A stretch of DNA of 64,000 nt from Pectobacterium punjabense (GCF_012427845.1 NZ_CP038498.1:4588001-4652000); one strand, 5' to 3'. Positions 27,769 to 38,308 are shown, counted from the first letter of the stretch. The notes: generated from the letters alone by a model not told the origin. Numbers and translations are program-made.

Positions 27769-28124
27769 AGCGTACCTTTTTTTATTTAAGATGCAGGGCC
27801 TAAGACTCCAATAGCAATAGCCAGATGAGTATTGTCGCTAAACATGCCCCCATCAATTACAGATTTTTATCCTCCAATTATGTTTTTTGGTTTAATTCCC
27901 ATTTTTTGATACGGGTCATATTTTATTGTTGAGCTACATTTTTATGTTGTTACTTATTGCGGCGCGCATTCAGATTAAAACGCCATCATTTTTGCGACAC
28001 AGCGCACATTTAATAATTCTCTGAATTTCAGTGTGAAATAACGTAATTGAGGAAACCTTCATCTGCTCCGAAAATTAATCCCATTCCCGCCTCTTCCGTC
28101 CGGGTGGTTTCTAAGGAGTTAACG
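27769..28124. promoter_or_regulatory. Divergent xylF/xylA control region
   Basis: A 356-base AT-rich gap between divergent xylF and xylA without a gene. From 27991 the sequence TTTGCGACACAGCGCACATT followed by TAATAATTCTCTG, and then CAGTGTGAAATAACGTAATT (28029-28048), closely parallels the E. coli xylA promoter as I remember it: the XylR site, then the TGTGAAATAAC promoter segment. The xylF-facing half (27769-27950) should hold the second XylR site, but I could not define it. XylR activation with cAMP-CRP help is inferred from this match. Confidence 0.6.
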
Positions 28125-29444
28125 ATGCAAGCCTATTTTGAACAGATCGAAAAAGTCCGTTATGAAGGTAGCCAAAGCGATAATCCCTTCGCCTTTCGTC
28201 ACTACAATCCCGATCAGGAAATTCTCGGTAAACGTATGGCGGACCATTTGCGCTTTGCTGTCGCGTATTGGCACACGTTCTGCTGGAACGGCGCAGATAT
28301 GTTCGGCGTCGGCTCTTTTGCCCGGCCGTGGCAACAATCAGGCGATGCGATGGAGCTGGCGAAGCGCAAGGCGGACATCGCGTTCGAATTCTTTCAAAAG
28401 CTGGGCGTGCCTTACTACTGCTTTCATGACGTCGATGTCGCTCCAGAGGGGAACTCACTGAAAGAGTATCTACATAACTTTGCAGCGATCGCCGATGTGC
28501 TGGCGGAAAAGCAGCAGGCTAGTGGTGTGAAGCTGCTGTGGGGTACCGCCAACTGTTTCACTAACCCCCGTTATGGCGCAGGCGCGGCCACCAACCCCGA
28601 CCCAGATGTGTTTGCCTGGGCGGCCACACAGGTGTTCACCGCAATGAACGTCACCCAAAAACTGGGCGGTGAAAACTATGTACTGTGGGGTGGGCGCGAA
28701 GGGTATGAAACGCTGCTCAATACCGACCTGCGCCAGGAACGTGAACAGATCGGCCGCTTCATGCAGATGGTCGTCGAGCATAAACACAAAATCGGTTTTC
28801 AGGGCACGCTGCTCATCGAGCCAAAACCACAGGAACCGACCAAACACCAGTACGATTATGATGTCGCCACTGTTTATGGCTTCCTTAAACAGTTTGGGCT
28901 GGAAAAAGAGATTAAAGTCAACGTTGAAGCCAACCACGCGACGCTGGCGGGTCATTCATTCCACCATGAGATAGCCACCGCTGTCGCGCTCGGCGTTTTC
29001 GGATCGGTCGATGCGAACCGTGGCGACCCGCAGCTTGGCTGGGACACCGATCAGTTCCCTAACAGCGTGGAAGAGAACGCGCTGATCATGTATGAGATTC
29101 TCAAAGCGGGCGGCTTTACGACGGGTGGCTTGAACTTTGACGCCAAAGTTCGTCGTCAGAGCACCGATCGCTATGACCTTTTCCATGCGCATATCGGCGC
29201 GATGGATACGATGGCATTAGCGCTCAAGGCTGCTGCCAGAATGATTGAAGATGATAAGCTCAATCAGCTTGTTGCTAAACGCTATGCGGGATGGAACGGA
29301 GAGCTGGGTCAGCAAATTCTGCAAGGCAAGGCCTCGCTGGAATCACTCGCCCACTATGCGGAAAGCCACCAACTGGCACCACAGCACCAGAGTGGCCAGC
29401 AAGAATTGCTGGAAAATCTGGTTAACCGCCATCTATTTGGCTAA
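28125..29444 (+). CDS. xylA: Xylose isomerase
   Basis: A 439-residue metal-dependent enzyme converting D-xylose to D-xylulose in the cytoplasm. It is near-identical in plan to E. coli XylA (440 aa), with the [14 protein letters not shown] segment ([15 protein letters not shown]), the active-site stretches [13 protein letters not shown] and [16 protein letters not shown], and metal ligands in [19 protein letters not shown] at 28125 has AAGGAG 7 bases upstream; the longer reading frame from 28047 lies in the promoter. It is followed by xylB after 62 bases containing a hairpin. Confidence 0.97.
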   Translation: MQAYFEQIEKVRYEGSQSDNPFAFRHYNPDQEILGKRMADHLRFAVAYWHTFCWNGADMFGVGSFARPWQQSGDAMELAKRKADIAFEFFQKLGVPYYCFHDVDVAPEGNSLKEYLHNFAAIADVLAEKQQASGVKLLWGTANCFTNPRYGAGAATNPDPDVFAWAATQVFTAMNVTQKLGGENYVLWGGREGYETLLNTDLRQEREQIGRFMQMVVEHKHKIGFQGTLLIEPKPQEPTKHQYDYDVATVYGFLKQFGLEKEIKVNVEANHATLAGHSFHHEIATAVALGVFGSVDANRGDPQLGWDTDQFPNSVEENALIMYEILKAGGFTTGGLNFDAKVRRQSTDRYDLFHAHIGAMDTMALALKAAARMIEDDKLNQLVAKRYAGWNGELGQQILQGKASLESLAHYAESHQLAPQHQSGQQELLENLVNRHLFG

Positions 29445-29461
29445 AACGGTACGCTTGCCTA

Positions 29462-29487
29462 CTGCGGCAGGCTATCCCCTGTCGCAG
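29462..29487 (+). other. Intercistronic hairpin between xylA and xylB
   Basis: CTGCGGCAGG and CCTGTCGCAG form a 10-bp stem (one G-U) with a 6-nt loop. There is no U-tract, so it is more likely an mRNA-stabilising or processing hairpin than a terminator. Confidence 0.45.
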
Positions 29488-29506
29488 AGGCTTATCAGGA
29501 GCCACT

Positions 29507-30964
29507 ATGTATATCGGTATTGATCTGGGTACGTCCGGTGTGAAAGCCATTCTGCTGGATGAATCTGGAAAAGTGATTGCCAGCCATAGCGCGGCGTTGA
29601 GCATTTCGCGTCCGCACCCGCTCTGGTCGGAGCAAGCGCCTGAAGACTGGTGGCAAGCAACCGATCAGGCACTACAGGCGCTGGCGACAATGCACAGCCT
29701 TCACGCCGTGACAGCGTTAGGTCTGACCGGGCAAATGCACGGGGCCACCTTATTAGATGCCCGCCAGAACGTGCTGCGCCCTGCAATTCTCTGGAATGAC
29801 GGACGTAGCGCGGCTCAATGTCGAACGCTGGAACAGTTGGTGCCTACATCGCGCCAGATTACCGGCAACCTGATGATGCCAGGCTTTACCGCACCCAAAT
29901 TGAAATGGGTACAGGAAAACGAAAGCGCTATCTTTCGCCAAATTGACAAGATCTTGCTGCCAAAAGACTATCTGCGTTGGCGCCTAACAGGGGAGTTTGC
30001 CAGTGATATGTCAGATGCAGCTGGCACCCTTTGGCTGGACGTCGCCAAACGAGACTGGAGCGACACCCTGCTGGAAGCCTGTGAGCTGAACCGCGAGCAT
30101 ATGCCCACGCTGTATGAAGGCAGCCAGATTACGGGTTATCTGCGGCATGATATCGCCAGCCGCTGGGGCATGGAGCGCGTCCCCGTTATTGCTGGCGGTG
30201 GGGATAACGCAGCAGGTGCAATTGGCGTTGGCCTATATCAAGCTGGACAGGCCATGCTGTCTCTCGGCACATCTGGCGTTTACTTCGCCGTTAGCGACGG
30301 TTTTCTCAGCAATCCGCAGCATGCCGTTCATAGCTTCTGCCATGCGTTACCAAATACCTGGCACCTGATGTCCGTGATGTTAAGCGCAGCATCCTGCCTG
30401 GATTGGGTCGCTCGCCTGACACAGGCCGAGAGCGTGTCCGCAATGTTGCAAGAAATCGCCTCGACACCAACCGATAATGCCATCACGCCAGTGTGGTTCT
30501 TGCCCTATTTATCCGGTGAACGCACGCCGCACAATAATCCCGATGCCAAAGGCGCATTCTGGGGGCTCACCCATCAACACGGTCGCCCGGAACTGGCAAA
30601 AGCGGTACTGGAAGGCGTGGGGTTTGCGCTTGCCGATGGAATGGACGCACTGCATATGACGGGGCTAAATCCCGATAGCATCACGCTGATTGGCGGTGGT
30701 GCACGCAGCGCCTACTGGCGGCAAATGTTGGCGGATATCAGCGGCCAAACGCTGGAGTACCGCACAGGAGGGGATGTCGGCCCGGCGCTAGGTGCTGCAC
30801 GTCTGGCACAAATCGCCATGCATCCGCATACGCCACTGGCAGAGCTCTTGCCGCCGCTACCGCTGGAGCAGGTTCATCAGCCGGATGCTCAGCGCCACGC
30901 CGACTATGCCGAACGGCGGCGCACATTTAAATCGCTCTACCAACAGCTTAGCCCACTGATGTAA
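29507..30964 (+). CDS. xylB: Xylulokinase
   Basis: A 485-residue FGGY-family sugar kinase that phosphorylates D-xylulose to xylulose 5-phosphate for the pentose phosphate pathway. Visible features are the N-terminal phosphate loop YIGIDLGTSGVKAILLD, the catalytic segment PAILWNDGRS, the FGGY signature region YLSGERTPHNNPDAKGAFWG and the ATP-binding IGGGARSAYWRQM. It matches E. coli XylB (484 aa). It forms an operon with xylA. Confidence 0.97.
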   Translation: MYIGIDLGTSGVKAILLDESGKVIASHSAALSISRPHPLWSEQAPEDWWQATDQALQALATMHSLHAVTALGLTGQMHGATLLDARQNVLRPAILWNDGRSAAQCRTLEQLVPTSRQITGNLMMPGFTAPKLKWVQENESAIFRQIDKILLPKDYLRWRLTGEFASDMSDAAGTLWLDVAKRDWSDTLLEACELNREHMPTLYEGSQITGYLRHDIASRWGMERVPVIAGGGDNAAGAIGVGLYQAGQAMLSLGTSGVYFAVSDGFLSNPQHAVHSFCHALPNTWHLMSVMLSAASCLDWVARLTQAESVSAMLQEIASTPTDNAITPVWFLPYLSGERTPHNNPDAKGAFWGLTHQHGRPELAKAVLEGVGFALADGMDALHMTGLNPDSITLIGGGARSAYWRQMLADISGQTLEYRTGGDVGPALGAARLAQIAMHPHTPLAELLPPLPLEQVHQPDAQRHADYAERRRTFKSLYQQLSPLM

Positions 30965-30965
30965 C

Positions 30966-30995
30966 ACGATGAGTCCGGTGCACCGGGCTCATCGT
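30966..30995. terminator. Bidirectional terminator between xylB and wecH
   Basis: ACGATGAG and CTCATCGT arms enclose an inner CCGGTGCACCGG palindrome, making a long stem between two convergent genes that end 30 bases apart. There is no long U-run on either strand; the assignment rests on position and stem length. Confidence 0.55.
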
Positions 30996-31987
30996 CAGCT
31001 CACCCAGCGACGCACATCAATCTTCTGTAGCGCCATCGAAAGCAGCAGGCTTGCCACCAGCGCAACGGCGAAGACATAGAAAATATCGAGAACCGGGTGA
31101 GATGGCAGCGCCACATCATGCGTACGCAAATAATGAATAATCAACGCGTGGAAGCCGTAAATCGCCAGAGAATGGCGCGAAATCGTAGCAAAACCCGGTA
31201 AAATCCGCTGGCTAAAGTAATGCTTAAACACCACCAGTAGGCTGACCGCAGCCAGAAACACCAACGGACCACAGTAGATATAAAACGTCTGAGTGAACGT
31301 ATCGTTCAACAATGTGTGGTGCTTCGTTCCCATCGCCACCAATGCGACACACACGATGAAAAAGGGGATAGCAGCAAGCACGACTTTCTTTGGTACATCC
31401 AACATGCCCAACGCTCGTCCCAGCGCGGCATACAGCACGTAGTAAAACGTATCGCCGTAAATATAGAGATTAACAGGCAGTAATTTAAAGCCTTCAAACC
31501 CCACCCGCCCCGTATTGGGATTAGCGACAACAGCCAATAAAACAATCAAGACAACCACATATTTGCCCGATATTGGCTTGACTGTAATCAGTGGGGAAAG
31601 CAGATAAATCACGATAATGGCGTAGAAAAACCATAAGTGATAAAAGATCGGTTTTTGCAACGCATGGTGTAATGAGTTCAGGCCATTAATCGGTGTGAGT
31701 GTCGCAATATAGATCAGCGCGACCGTACTATAAAAAAGCAGGCATAAACCGATACGCAGGAAATGCTTCTTCCCCGCACTGCGTTCACCAAAAAATAAGT
31801 ATCCCGAGATCATGAAAAACAGCGGGACGCAGACGCGCGACGCAGAGTTCAGAACATTCGCCACATCCCAATGTCCATCGCCCGGCATGCCCCCCGCGGT
31901 AATATAGTAGGTTGTACTATGAATCAGAACGACCATCATGCAGGCCAGCGCCCGCAGGTTATCAATCCAGCCGATCTTATCCGTCAT
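30995..31987 (-). CDS. wecH: O-acetyltransferase WecH (acyltransferase 3 family)
   Basis: A 330-residue membrane acyltransferase with about ten helices, matching E. coli WecH (YiaH) throughout: WIDNLRALACMMVVLIHS with the family's catalytic His, NVLNSASRVCVPLFFMISGYLFF, KPIFYHLWFFYAI and SRHSLAIYGFHALIIH. WecH O-acetylates GlcNAc residues of enterobacterial common antigen. ATG at 31987 has AGAGG 6 bases upstream. In E. coli it is also near the xylose genes, so the neighbourhood is conserved. Confidence 0.93.
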   Translation of the reverse strand: MTDKIGWIDNLRALACMMVVLIHSTTYYITAGGMPGDGHWDVANVLNSASRVCVPLFFMISGYLFFGERSAGKKHFLRIGLCLLFYSTVALIYIATLTPINGLNSLHHALQKPIFYHLWFFYAIIVIYLLSPLITVKPISGKYVVVLIVLLAVVANPNTGRVGFEGFKLLPVNLYIYGDTFYYVLYAALGRALGMLDVPKKVVLAAIPFFIVCVALVAMGTKHHTLLNDTFTQTFYIYCGPLVFLAAVSLLVVFKHYFSQRILPGFATISRHSLAIYGFHALIIHYLRTHDVALPSHPVLDIFYVFAVALVASLLLSMALQKIDVRRWVS

Positions 31988-32136
31988 GCACAACCTCTTG
32001 AAAGCAAAGCGCTATTCAAAACAGCGTAGCCGTTGTTAAGCGCTGACACAATCAACTATCAATCATCAGCTATAACAACCGGGCAAATCCTAGTGTAAGG
32101 ACGGCTTAATACGGAAAACGGTGTTGAGTTAAGCTA

Positions 32137-32162
32137 TGCGCGCCTACGGTGGCAAGCGCGCA
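32137..32162 (-). terminator. Hairpin after the aldB-like gene
   Basis: TGCGCGC and GCGCGCA form a 7-bp GC stem with a 12-nt loop, 22 bases after the stop codon of the minus-strand aldehyde dehydrogenase gene. No U-tract follows on that strand; tentative. The rest of 31988-32183 shows nothing definite. Confidence 0.4.
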
Positions 32163-32183
32163 AGGTTTTAAGGAAGTATGCTG

Positions 32184-33719
32184 TTAGAACAGCCCCATCG
32201 GCTTATCAGAGTAACTTACCAACAGGCACTTGGTTTGTTGATAGTGTTCCAGCATCATTTTATGGTTTTCACGCCCGATACCAGACTGCTTGTAGCCCCC
32301 AAACGCGGCATGTGCCGGGTAGGCGTGATAGCAATTGGTCCAGACGCGACCAGCCTGAATGCCGCGCCCGATTCGGTAAGCGATATTGCCGTTACGGCTC
32401 CACACACCCGCACCCAGACCGTATTCTGTATCGTTGGCGATCTCCAACGCATCTTCCATCGTCTTGAACGTCGTTACCGCCAATACGGGACCGAAAATTT
32501 CCTCTTGGAAGACGCGCATACTGTTTTTACCGAACAATATCGTCGGTTCCAGATAGTAACCTTCCGCCAGACCACCCGACATCGCCTTACGCTGGCCGCC
32601 CGTGAGCACCCGTGCGCCCTCTTTCTTACCGATATCAATATAGTTAAGGATGGTATCAAGCTGGCCTGCTGACACCTGTGCACCCATCATGGTGCTGCTG
32701 TCCAGCGGGTTGCCGATGCGGATCGCCTCAACGCGCTTGATTGCCCGCTCCATAAAGCGATCGTAGATCGATTCCTGCACCAGCGCACGACTCGGACAGG
32801 TGCAGACTTCTCCCTGATTGAAGGCAAACAGCGTGAAACCTTCAAGCACTTTGTCAAAGAAGCTGTCTTCCTTATCCATCACATCGGCAAAGAAGATATT
32901 TGGCGACTTGCCGCCCAGCTCCAGCGTCACCGGCGTCACATTCTGCGCCGCATAGCTCATGATCTGCTGACCTACTTCGGTCGACCCAGTGAAGGCAACT
33001 TTCGCGACGCGTTTCGACGTCGCCAGATATTCACCGATTTCGCTTCCCGACCCGTTAACGACATTAATGACACCCGGCGGCAACAGATCCTGAATTAGCT
33101 CCATCAAAACCAGCACCGACATCGGCGTCAGTTTGGCGGGCTTCAGCACAATACAGTTACCCGCGGCCAGCGCGGGTGCCATCTTCCAACAGGCCATCAG
33201 CAGCGGGAAATTCCAGGGAATGATTTGTCCAACCACACCGAGAGGTTCATGAAAATGATAGGCTACGGTATCACCATCAATTTCGCTGATCGCCCCCTCT
33301 TGCGCGCGGATACAGGCCGCAAAATAGCGGAAGTGGTCAATCGCCAACGGCACATCCGCCCCGCTGGTTTCACGTATCGGTTTACCGTTATCCCAAGTTT
33401 CTACCTGCGCTAGCCGCTCAAGATTTTGTTCCATTCGGTCAGCGATGCGGTTAAGCACCAGCGCCCGTTCCTGCACCGACAGGCCACCCCATTGCGCTTT
33501 TGCTTTGTGAGCAGCATCCAACGCATGGTCAATATCTCGCGTTGTCGAGCTGGCTACCTCACACATCGGTTGACCCGTTACTGGCGTTAAATTGACAAAA
33601 TACTGACCCGCATCAGGTGGAATCCAGGCTCCGCCGATAAAATTGTCATAGCGTTTTTTCAGATTAAGAGAGCCGATTTCGCCAGATGCAGATCGGCCTT
33701 CGAGATTATCGTGCGCCAT
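32184..33719 (-). CDS. aldB: Aldehyde dehydrogenase, AldB/ExaC type
   Basis: A 511-residue NAD(P)-dependent aldehyde dehydrogenase, the same length as E. coli AldB (512 aa) and similar in plan. It shows [18 protein letters not shown], the catalytic Glu motif LELGGKSPN, and the catalytic Cys in [14 protein letters not shown]; this C-T-C motif and the C-terminus [22 protein letters not shown] are typical of acetaldehyde dehydrogenases of the AldB/ExaC group. ATG at 33719 follows AAGGAG by 7 bases. It is probably an acetaldehyde/ethanol-stress enzyme; substrate inferred from the group. Confidence 0.88.
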   Translation of the reverse strand: MAHDNLEGRSASGEIGSLNLKKRYDNFIGGAWIPPDAGQYFVNLTPVTGQPMCEVASSTTRDIDHALDAAHKAKAQWGGLSVQERALVLNRIADRMEQNLERLAQVETWDNGKPIRETSGADVPLAIDHFRYFAACIRAQEGAISEIDGDTVAYHFHEPLGVVGQIIPWNFPLLMACWKMAPALAAGNCIVLKPAKLTPMSVLVLMELIQDLLPPGVINVVNGSGSEIGEYLATSKRVAKVAFTGSTEVGQQIMSYAAQNVTPVTLELGGKSPNIFFADVMDKEDSFFDKVLEGFTLFAFNQGEVCTCPSRALVQESIYDRFMERAIKRVEAIRIGNPLDSSTMMGAQVSAGQLDTILNYIDIGKKEGARVLTGGQRKAMSGGLAEGYYLEPTILFGKNSMRVFQEEIFGPVLAVTTFKTMEDALEIANDTEYGLGAGVWSRNGNIAYRIGRGIQAGRVWTNCYHAYPAHAAFGGYKQSGIGRENHKMMLEHYQQTKCLLVSYSDKPMGLF

Positions 33720-33939
33720 TTCAGTCTCCTTTTCAGTTCCGGGTGAGCGGCCAGGCCGCAGTGAAAAAAGAGGCAAACAGTAAACCGTTACATTAAGCCT
33801 ATACGGGGTATGGAGTTAGCGACAGGATTCGGCCAGAGAAGAAGGCAACTCTTCGAGTTGACGCACAGTTTCTTACGAGAAAAAGTCGCATCCCTTCAGG
33901 CGCGGTGAAATAATACTTTTAATTTCCAGGGTTACTAAC

Positions 33940-34773
33940 ATGCAGGTATTTCAGGTGGAAGAGGTGCATTTACGCGCAGATACGGCCCTCGAGGGCGCAA
34001 CGCAACATTCGGTCTATCATCCCGATTCGCTACACCAGCCACAACCTGACTGGCTAGCGGAAGAAGTGCCCGTTGCGCTGGTTTATAACGGCATCTCACA
34101 TGTTGTGATGATGGCTTCACCAAAAGAGTTGGAACAGTTCGCTCTCGGGTTTTCCTTATCTGAAGGCATTATCCAATCACCCGCAGATATCTACGGCATT
34201 GATGTACAGGCCGCCTGTAACGGCATCGAAGTGCAGATTGAGCTTTCCAGCCGACGCTTTGCCGGGCTAAAAGAACGACGTCGGGCAATGGATGGCCGCA
34301 CAGGCTGCGGCGTATGTGGCGTAGAGCAGCTTGCAGAAATCGGCAAACCAGTGATGCCTCTGCCCTTCACCCAGACATTTTCCCTCAGCAAACTTGAAAA
34401 CGCACTGGTGCGACTGCGCGATGTACAAAAGATCGGCCAGATGACAGGCTGTACCCATGCAGCCAGTTGGATAGCGCCAGACGGCGCGCTGTCAGGCGGG
34501 AGCGAAGATGTTGGCCGCCATGTCGCACTGGATAAATTGCTTGGCACCCGAGCAAAACAAGGATGGCAACAGGGTGCCGCGCTGGTTTCCAGCCGAGCCA
34601 GCTATGAAATGGTACAAAAATCTGCCATGTGTGGGGTGGAAATCCTGTTTGCTGTCTCGGCAGCCACCTCACTGGCCGTTGACGTTGCACAACGTTGCAA
34701 CCTGACGCTGGTGGGGTTTTGTCGACCAGGGCATGCGACCATTTACACGCATCCGCAACGTCTAAGCGCATAA
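33940..34773 (+). CDS. fdhD: Formate dehydrogenase accessory sulfurtransferase
   Basis: A 277-residue cytoplasmic protein of the FdhD family, which transfers sulfur from IscS to the molybdenum cofactor of formate dehydrogenases. The catalytic CxxC is in GRTGCGVCG (Cys123, Cys126), and the nucleotide-binding [12 protein letters not shown] and [10 protein letters not shown] blocks are present. No formate dehydrogenase genes are in the window, so it acts on enzymes encoded elsewhere. The 220-base gap upstream should carry its promoter, divergent from the aldehyde dehydrogenase. Confidence 0.95.
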   Translation: MQVFQVEEVHLRADTALEGATQHSVYHPDSLHQPQPDWLAEEVPVALVYNGISHVVMMASPKELEQFALGFSLSEGIIQSPADIYGIDVQAACNGIEVQIELSSRRFAGLKERRRAMDGRTGCGVCGVEQLAEIGKPVMPLPFTQTFSLSKLENALVRLRDVQKIGQMTGCTHAASWIAPDGALSGGSEDVGRHVALDKLLGTRAKQGWQQGAALVSSRASYEMVQKSAMCGVEILFAVSAATSLAVDVAQRCNLTLVGFCRPGHATIYTHPQRLSA

Positions 34774-34925
34774 GCCATTACCGTTAGGATCGCGATGGCT
34801 CGCCGCCAGTGGACAAGCAATTTGAAGCACGACGGTATAGATTAATTTGTTTTTACATAGTGCAATAACGACATAAGCGTTTGTTATCATGAAGTAAAGC
34901 AATCTGATTCATGCCACCCATTCGA

Positions 34926-34940
34926 GAATAATCATTTTCA
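34926..34940. promoter_or_regulatory. Fur box upstream of sodA
   Basis: GAATAATCATTTTCA matches the Fur core TGATAATCATTATCA at 12 of 15 positions, about 90 bases before the sodA start. In E. coli, Fur represses sodA, so the same control is likely. Confidence 0.6.
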
Positions 34941-35031
34941 ATATCATTTAATTAACTATAATGAAGGTATTGCTTACGCGGCACTAACAACACAGTGCCG
35001 TAACATTTTTTTTACCATGGAGATGCTAAAC

Positions 35032-35658
35032 ATGAGTTATTCACTGCCATCGCTGCCTTATGCTTATGACGCACTGGAACCGCATTTCGACAAAGAAACG
35101 ATGGAAATTCACCATTCCAAACACCATCAGGCTTACGTCAATAATGCTAACGCCGCGCTGGAATCTCTGCCTGAACTGGCTAAATTGTCTGCTGAAGAGC
35201 TGATCGCTCAACTGGATAACGTTCCTGCGGAGAAAAGAACGGCACTGCGTAACAACGCGGGTGGTCACGTTAACCACAGCCTGTTCTGGAAAGGCCTGAA
35301 AGTAGGCACGACGCTGACTGGCGATCTGAAAGCCGCCATCGAGCGTGATTTCGGTAGCGTTGACGCGTTTAAAGAGAAATTTGAGCAAGCAGCAGCAACC
35401 CGCTTCGGTTCTGGCTGGGCGTGGCTGGTACTGAAAGACGACGGCAAACTGGCTGTCGTATCGACTGCAAACCAAGACAGCCCGCTGATGGGTGAAGCCG
35501 TTTCTGGTGCATCTGGCTACCCAATCGTCGGTCTGGACGTATGGGAACACGCTTACTACCTGAAATATCAGAACCTTCGTCCAGCTTATGCTAAAGCATT
35601 CTGGAACGTATTGAACTGGGACGAAGCCGCTGCTCGTTTCGCTAGCGCAAAAAAATAA
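35032..35658 (+). CDS. sodA: Manganese superoxide dismutase
   Basis: A 208-residue superoxide dismutase that converts superoxide to oxygen and hydrogen peroxide in the cytoplasm. Metal ligands are visible: His27 in EIHHSKHH, a His in the HVNHSLFW block, and Asp and His in LDVWEHAYY. The NQDSPLM segment with its Gln is typical of the Mn rather than the Fe enzyme. I chose the ATG at 35032 ([12 protein letters not shown]), with GGAG upstream, over the longer frame from 35017. A Fur box lies upstream and a strong terminator follows. Confidence 0.97.
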   Translation: MSYSLPSLPYAYDALEPHFDKETMEIHHSKHHQAYVNNANAALESLPELAKLSAEELIAQLDNVPAEKRTALRNNAGGHVNHSLFWKGLKVGTTLTGDLKAAIERDFGSVDAFKEKFEQAAATRFGSGWAWLVLKDDGKLAVVSTANQDSPLMGEAVSGASGYPIVGLDVWEHAYYLKYQNLRPAYAKAFWNVLNWDEAAARFASAKK

Positions 35659-35705
35659 AACCGCTGAGTGCCTGATACCATCAGGCCTCTTCTGCGTTTG
35701 AATAT

Positions 35706-35739
35706 AAACTGGAATAACAGCCTGTTATTCCAGTTTTTT
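35706..35739 (+). terminator. Rho-independent terminator of sodA
   Basis: AAACTGGAATAACAG and CTGTTATTCCAGTTT form a long near-perfect stem followed by a U-run, 48 bases after the sodA stop. Confidence 0.9.
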
Positions 35740-35797
35740 ATTATCCCTCCTGGACGTCGAGCCTCATGTACGCTGGCTATCCTCGCTCATTGGCGCA

Positions 35798-35824
35798 TAA
35801 AGTTTCAGAGTAAAGTGCCGATAT
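35798..35824 (+). promoter_or_regulatory. Sigma-28 (FliA) promoter for the chemoreceptor gene
   Basis: TAAAGTTT, 11 bases, then GCCGATAT. This matches the flagellar sigma factor consensus TAAAGTTT-N11-GCCGATAA at 15 of 16 positions with exact spacing. The predicted start lies about 125 bases before the chemoreceptor start codon. Confidence 0.88.
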
Positions 35825-35956
35825 CTACTGCGGATTTTTATCATGCTGTTTTGCAGGGATAAGCTTGGTAAGTGGTAATCCGAGATGCTAACACCGCTAA
35901 GCAAGTGTGCATCAGGATAGTGAATTCGACTCAATACGATATAGTGGTGGGATGTG

Positions 35957-37849
35957 ATGGCTATGAATTTTGACAATCTAAAAGTCGGTAAAAAATTAGG
36001 ATTGGGCTTTTTCCTGATTCTGCTGATGACCATGGTGATTGCCGGCGCGGGCATTATGCATATCAGCTCGCTGAAAGACAGTATTGATAAAGTTAATTTA
36101 AGCAACAATATCAATGATGAAATTAACCAGGCTAAATATTACCGCGCATTATACGGCACCACTTATAACCCAGATGATATAAAAAGGAACATTGAGCATA
36201 TTACCAGCGTCAGTAAACTCGCTGAAAAAGCAAAAGAATTTCACTGGCCTGAAAGCGACGCCAAGAAAATAGCCAGCATCCCCACATTAATTACCAGCTA
36301 TCAGGAAAAACAAAATAATTATATTAATGCCGTGAGCAAAAAGGATACTGTAAGAAAGAGCTGGAATATTTCAACCACGGAAAAACCCCTACAAGAGCTC
36401 AACGATCAATTAAAGACAGACAACAACAGTACAAACCTGCAATTATTACTTTCAGACCTGAACCAAAAACTGATTGCCGTCCGCTACCACGTTCGTGGTT
36501 TATTACTTTCTACCAATAAAGAATCCGAAGAAAAACTGACGGATGCCATCAACACGGCACAAACATCATTGACCTTCCTGTATCAGAGTCTGTCTGCCGA
36601 ACAGCGTGACACGCTGGCACCAGTTATGACAATCATGAACAACTATGAAGAGCAGGTTCTGGCCTATATGCCAGCCTATCAGGAGGAAATGGCGCAGGCG
36701 GGGCAAATGCAGACTGTCGCCGAGCAGTTGAACATCGTGGTTAAATCCCTGCTGAGCGATCAGCTTGCTGCCTCACAGGCCGATATTCACAACGCCACGC
36801 TGCAAATGAGCATCGCGGCACTGATTACGCTGCTGCTTGGCCTGCTGATTTCCTGGTTTATTTCGCGTCAAATCACCACGCCACTGGGCAGCACGCTGAG
36901 CATGGCTGAAAAAATAGCAACAGGCGATCTCACCATGTCCATCAACACTACCCGCAAAGATGAACTGGGTCAGTTGATGAGTGCAATGTCGAAAATGAAT
37001 GACAACCTGCACAATATGATCGATGACATTCGCGTCGGCGTCAGCCAGATTTCTAACGCATCTGGCGAGATCGTCGCAGGCAATACAGATTTATCTTCAC
37101 GTACCGAGCAACAGGCCGCTGCCGTTGAACAAACTGCCGCCAGCATGGAGCAACTCACCGCAACGGTTAAGCAAAATGCAGACAACGCACACCACGCCAA
37201 CAAACTGGCCATCAGCGCTTCCCACACCGCGAAACAGGGTGGCGAACAGGTGAATAACGTGGTGCAAACCATGACGGCAATTGAGAACAGCTCCAAACGT
37301 ATCGCGGAAATTACGTCCGTCATCAACAGCATCGCCTTCCAGACTAACATTCTGGCATTGAACGCCGCGGTAGAAGCCGCCCGTGCTGGTGAGCAAGGCC
37401 GTGGCTTTGCCGTTGTCGCCAGCGAAGTCCGTAGTTTAGCTCAGCGCAGTTCTCAGGCTGCGAAGGAAATTGAAGACCTGATCTCTGAATCGGTTAATCA
37501 AGTATCACGCGGTGCGACACTGGTCGGCAATGCGGGCAAAACCATGAACGATATCGTCACCTCGATCACGCAGGTGCATGACATCATGGGTGAAATTGCC
37601 ACCGCATCAGATGAGCAAAGCAGGGGAATCAGTCAGGTTAGCCAGGCGATTGTGGAGATGGACAGCACTACGCAGCAGAACGCCGCGCTGGTTGAACAAT
37701 CCTCTGCGGCCGCCGATTCGCTGGAAGAGCAGGCGAGACTGCTGAAGCAGGCCGTCTCCGTCTTCCGTCTGGCCAACGCACAGCATGATGACACACCGGC
37801 CGGTATCGCGTTTACCAACCAAACACACCATCTGCACGCGCCGCGCTAA
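35957..37849 (+). CDS. Methyl-accepting chemotaxis protein
   Basis: A 630-residue transmembrane chemoreceptor. Layout: first membrane helix (about residues 13-35), a periplasmic four-helix-type sensing region (about 36-275), second membrane helix (about 278-300, LITLLLGLLISWFIS), HAMP domain, then the signalling coiled coil with the conserved hairpin [19 protein letters not shown]. It ends in HLHAPR with no NWETF-like pentapeptide, so it should depend on other receptors for methylation. Ligand unknown. The start is ambiguous between GTG 35954, ATG 35957 and ATG 35963. It has its own near-consensus sigma-28 promoter and a hairpin downstream. Confidence 0.93.
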   Translation: MAMNFDNLKVGKKLGLGFFLILLMTMVIAGAGIMHISSLKDSIDKVNLSNNINDEINQAKYYRALYGTTYNPDDIKRNIEHITSVSKLAEKAKEFHWPESDAKKIASIPTLITSYQEKQNNYINAVSKKDTVRKSWNISTTEKPLQELNDQLKTDNNSTNLQLLLSDLNQKLIAVRYHVRGLLLSTNKESEEKLTDAINTAQTSLTFLYQSLSAEQRDTLAPVMTIMNNYEEQVLAYMPAYQEEMAQAGQMQTVAEQLNIVVKSLLSDQLAASQADIHNATLQMSIAALITLLLGLLISWFISRQITTPLGSTLSMAEKIATGDLTMSINTTRKDELGQLMSAMSKMNDNLHNMIDDIRVGVSQISNASGEIVAGNTDLSSRTEQQAAAVEQTAASMEQLTATVKQNADNAHHANKLAISASHTAKQGGEQVNNVVQTMTAIENSSKRIAEITSVINSIAFQTNILALNAAVEAARAGEQGRGFAVVASEVRSLAQRSSQAAKEIEDLISESVNQVSRGATLVGNAGKTMNDIVTSITQVHDIMGEIATASDEQSRGISQVSQAIVEMDSTTQQNAALVEQSSAAADSLEEQARLLKQAVSVFRLANAQHDDTPAGIAFTNQTHHLHAPR

Positions 37850-37879
37850 TAGTAAAAATCGCAGAGCACCAAAAACGAC

Positions 37880-37904
37880 AAAGCCCCTGTTAAGCAGGGG
37901 CTTT
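37880..37904. terminator. Bidirectional terminator between chemoreceptor gene and yibL
   Basis: AAAGCCCCTG and CAGGGGCTTT form a perfect 10-bp stem with a 5-nt loop between two convergent genes. U-rich stretches flank it weakly; on the yibL strand TTTTTG follows shortly after the stem. Confidence 0.75.
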
Positions 37905-37945
37905 GCAATTAATCCAGTATCCTCTGTCTACGCAGAGAAAAGGCC

Positions 37946-38308
37946 TCAGAACGATTTCGGCGCGTAACCTGTCATCTCTTTTAAGCCCATTTCACGCCCG
38001 AGTGCAGTCATCGGGTGCACAATCACCAAACCGCGAACGCTCTTCTTCAACGTCCCCATATCAGCCTGCTCTTTTTTGGTAATCGCACGGTTGAAAGGCA
38101 GCTTCGCCAGTTTCTGCGCTTCTTTGCTAAGTTTCTGTTCTCTCACGTTACGCAGGCGCTCAATCTCAGCCGTAAGCTTTTCGCAAGCTTCCAGATTGAG
38201 TGCGATAGCTTCGGCATCACCTTGTGCCAGCAGCGTAGTCTGCTTATGCGTCAGCTTATCCAATTGGTCGCTAAGACGTTTGATCTCTGCTTTTTCCTGC
38301 TCTTTCAT
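37946..38308 (-). CDS. yibL: YibL family ribosome-associated protein
   Basis: A 120-residue cytoplasmic protein very close to E. coli YibL, with an N-terminal coiled coil ([19 protein letters not shown]) and the conserved C-terminal block [20 protein letters not shown] and [19 protein letters not shown]. coli YibL has been found with ribosomes; its role is unknown. ATG at 38308 gives the conserved start; the reading frame extends to 38356 without homology. As in E. coli, it lies beside mtlR. Confidence 0.93.
   Translation of the reverse strand: MKEQEKAEIKRLSDQLDKLTHKQTTLLAQGDAEAIALNLEACEKLTAEIERLRNVREQKLSKEAQKLAKLPFNRAITKKEQADMGTLKKSVRGLVIVHPMTALGREMGLKEMTGYAPKSF

Noticed and set aside
30966..30995. 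Treating the palindrome as a mobile-element end
   Set aside because: Single copy between convergent genes; a terminator explains it.
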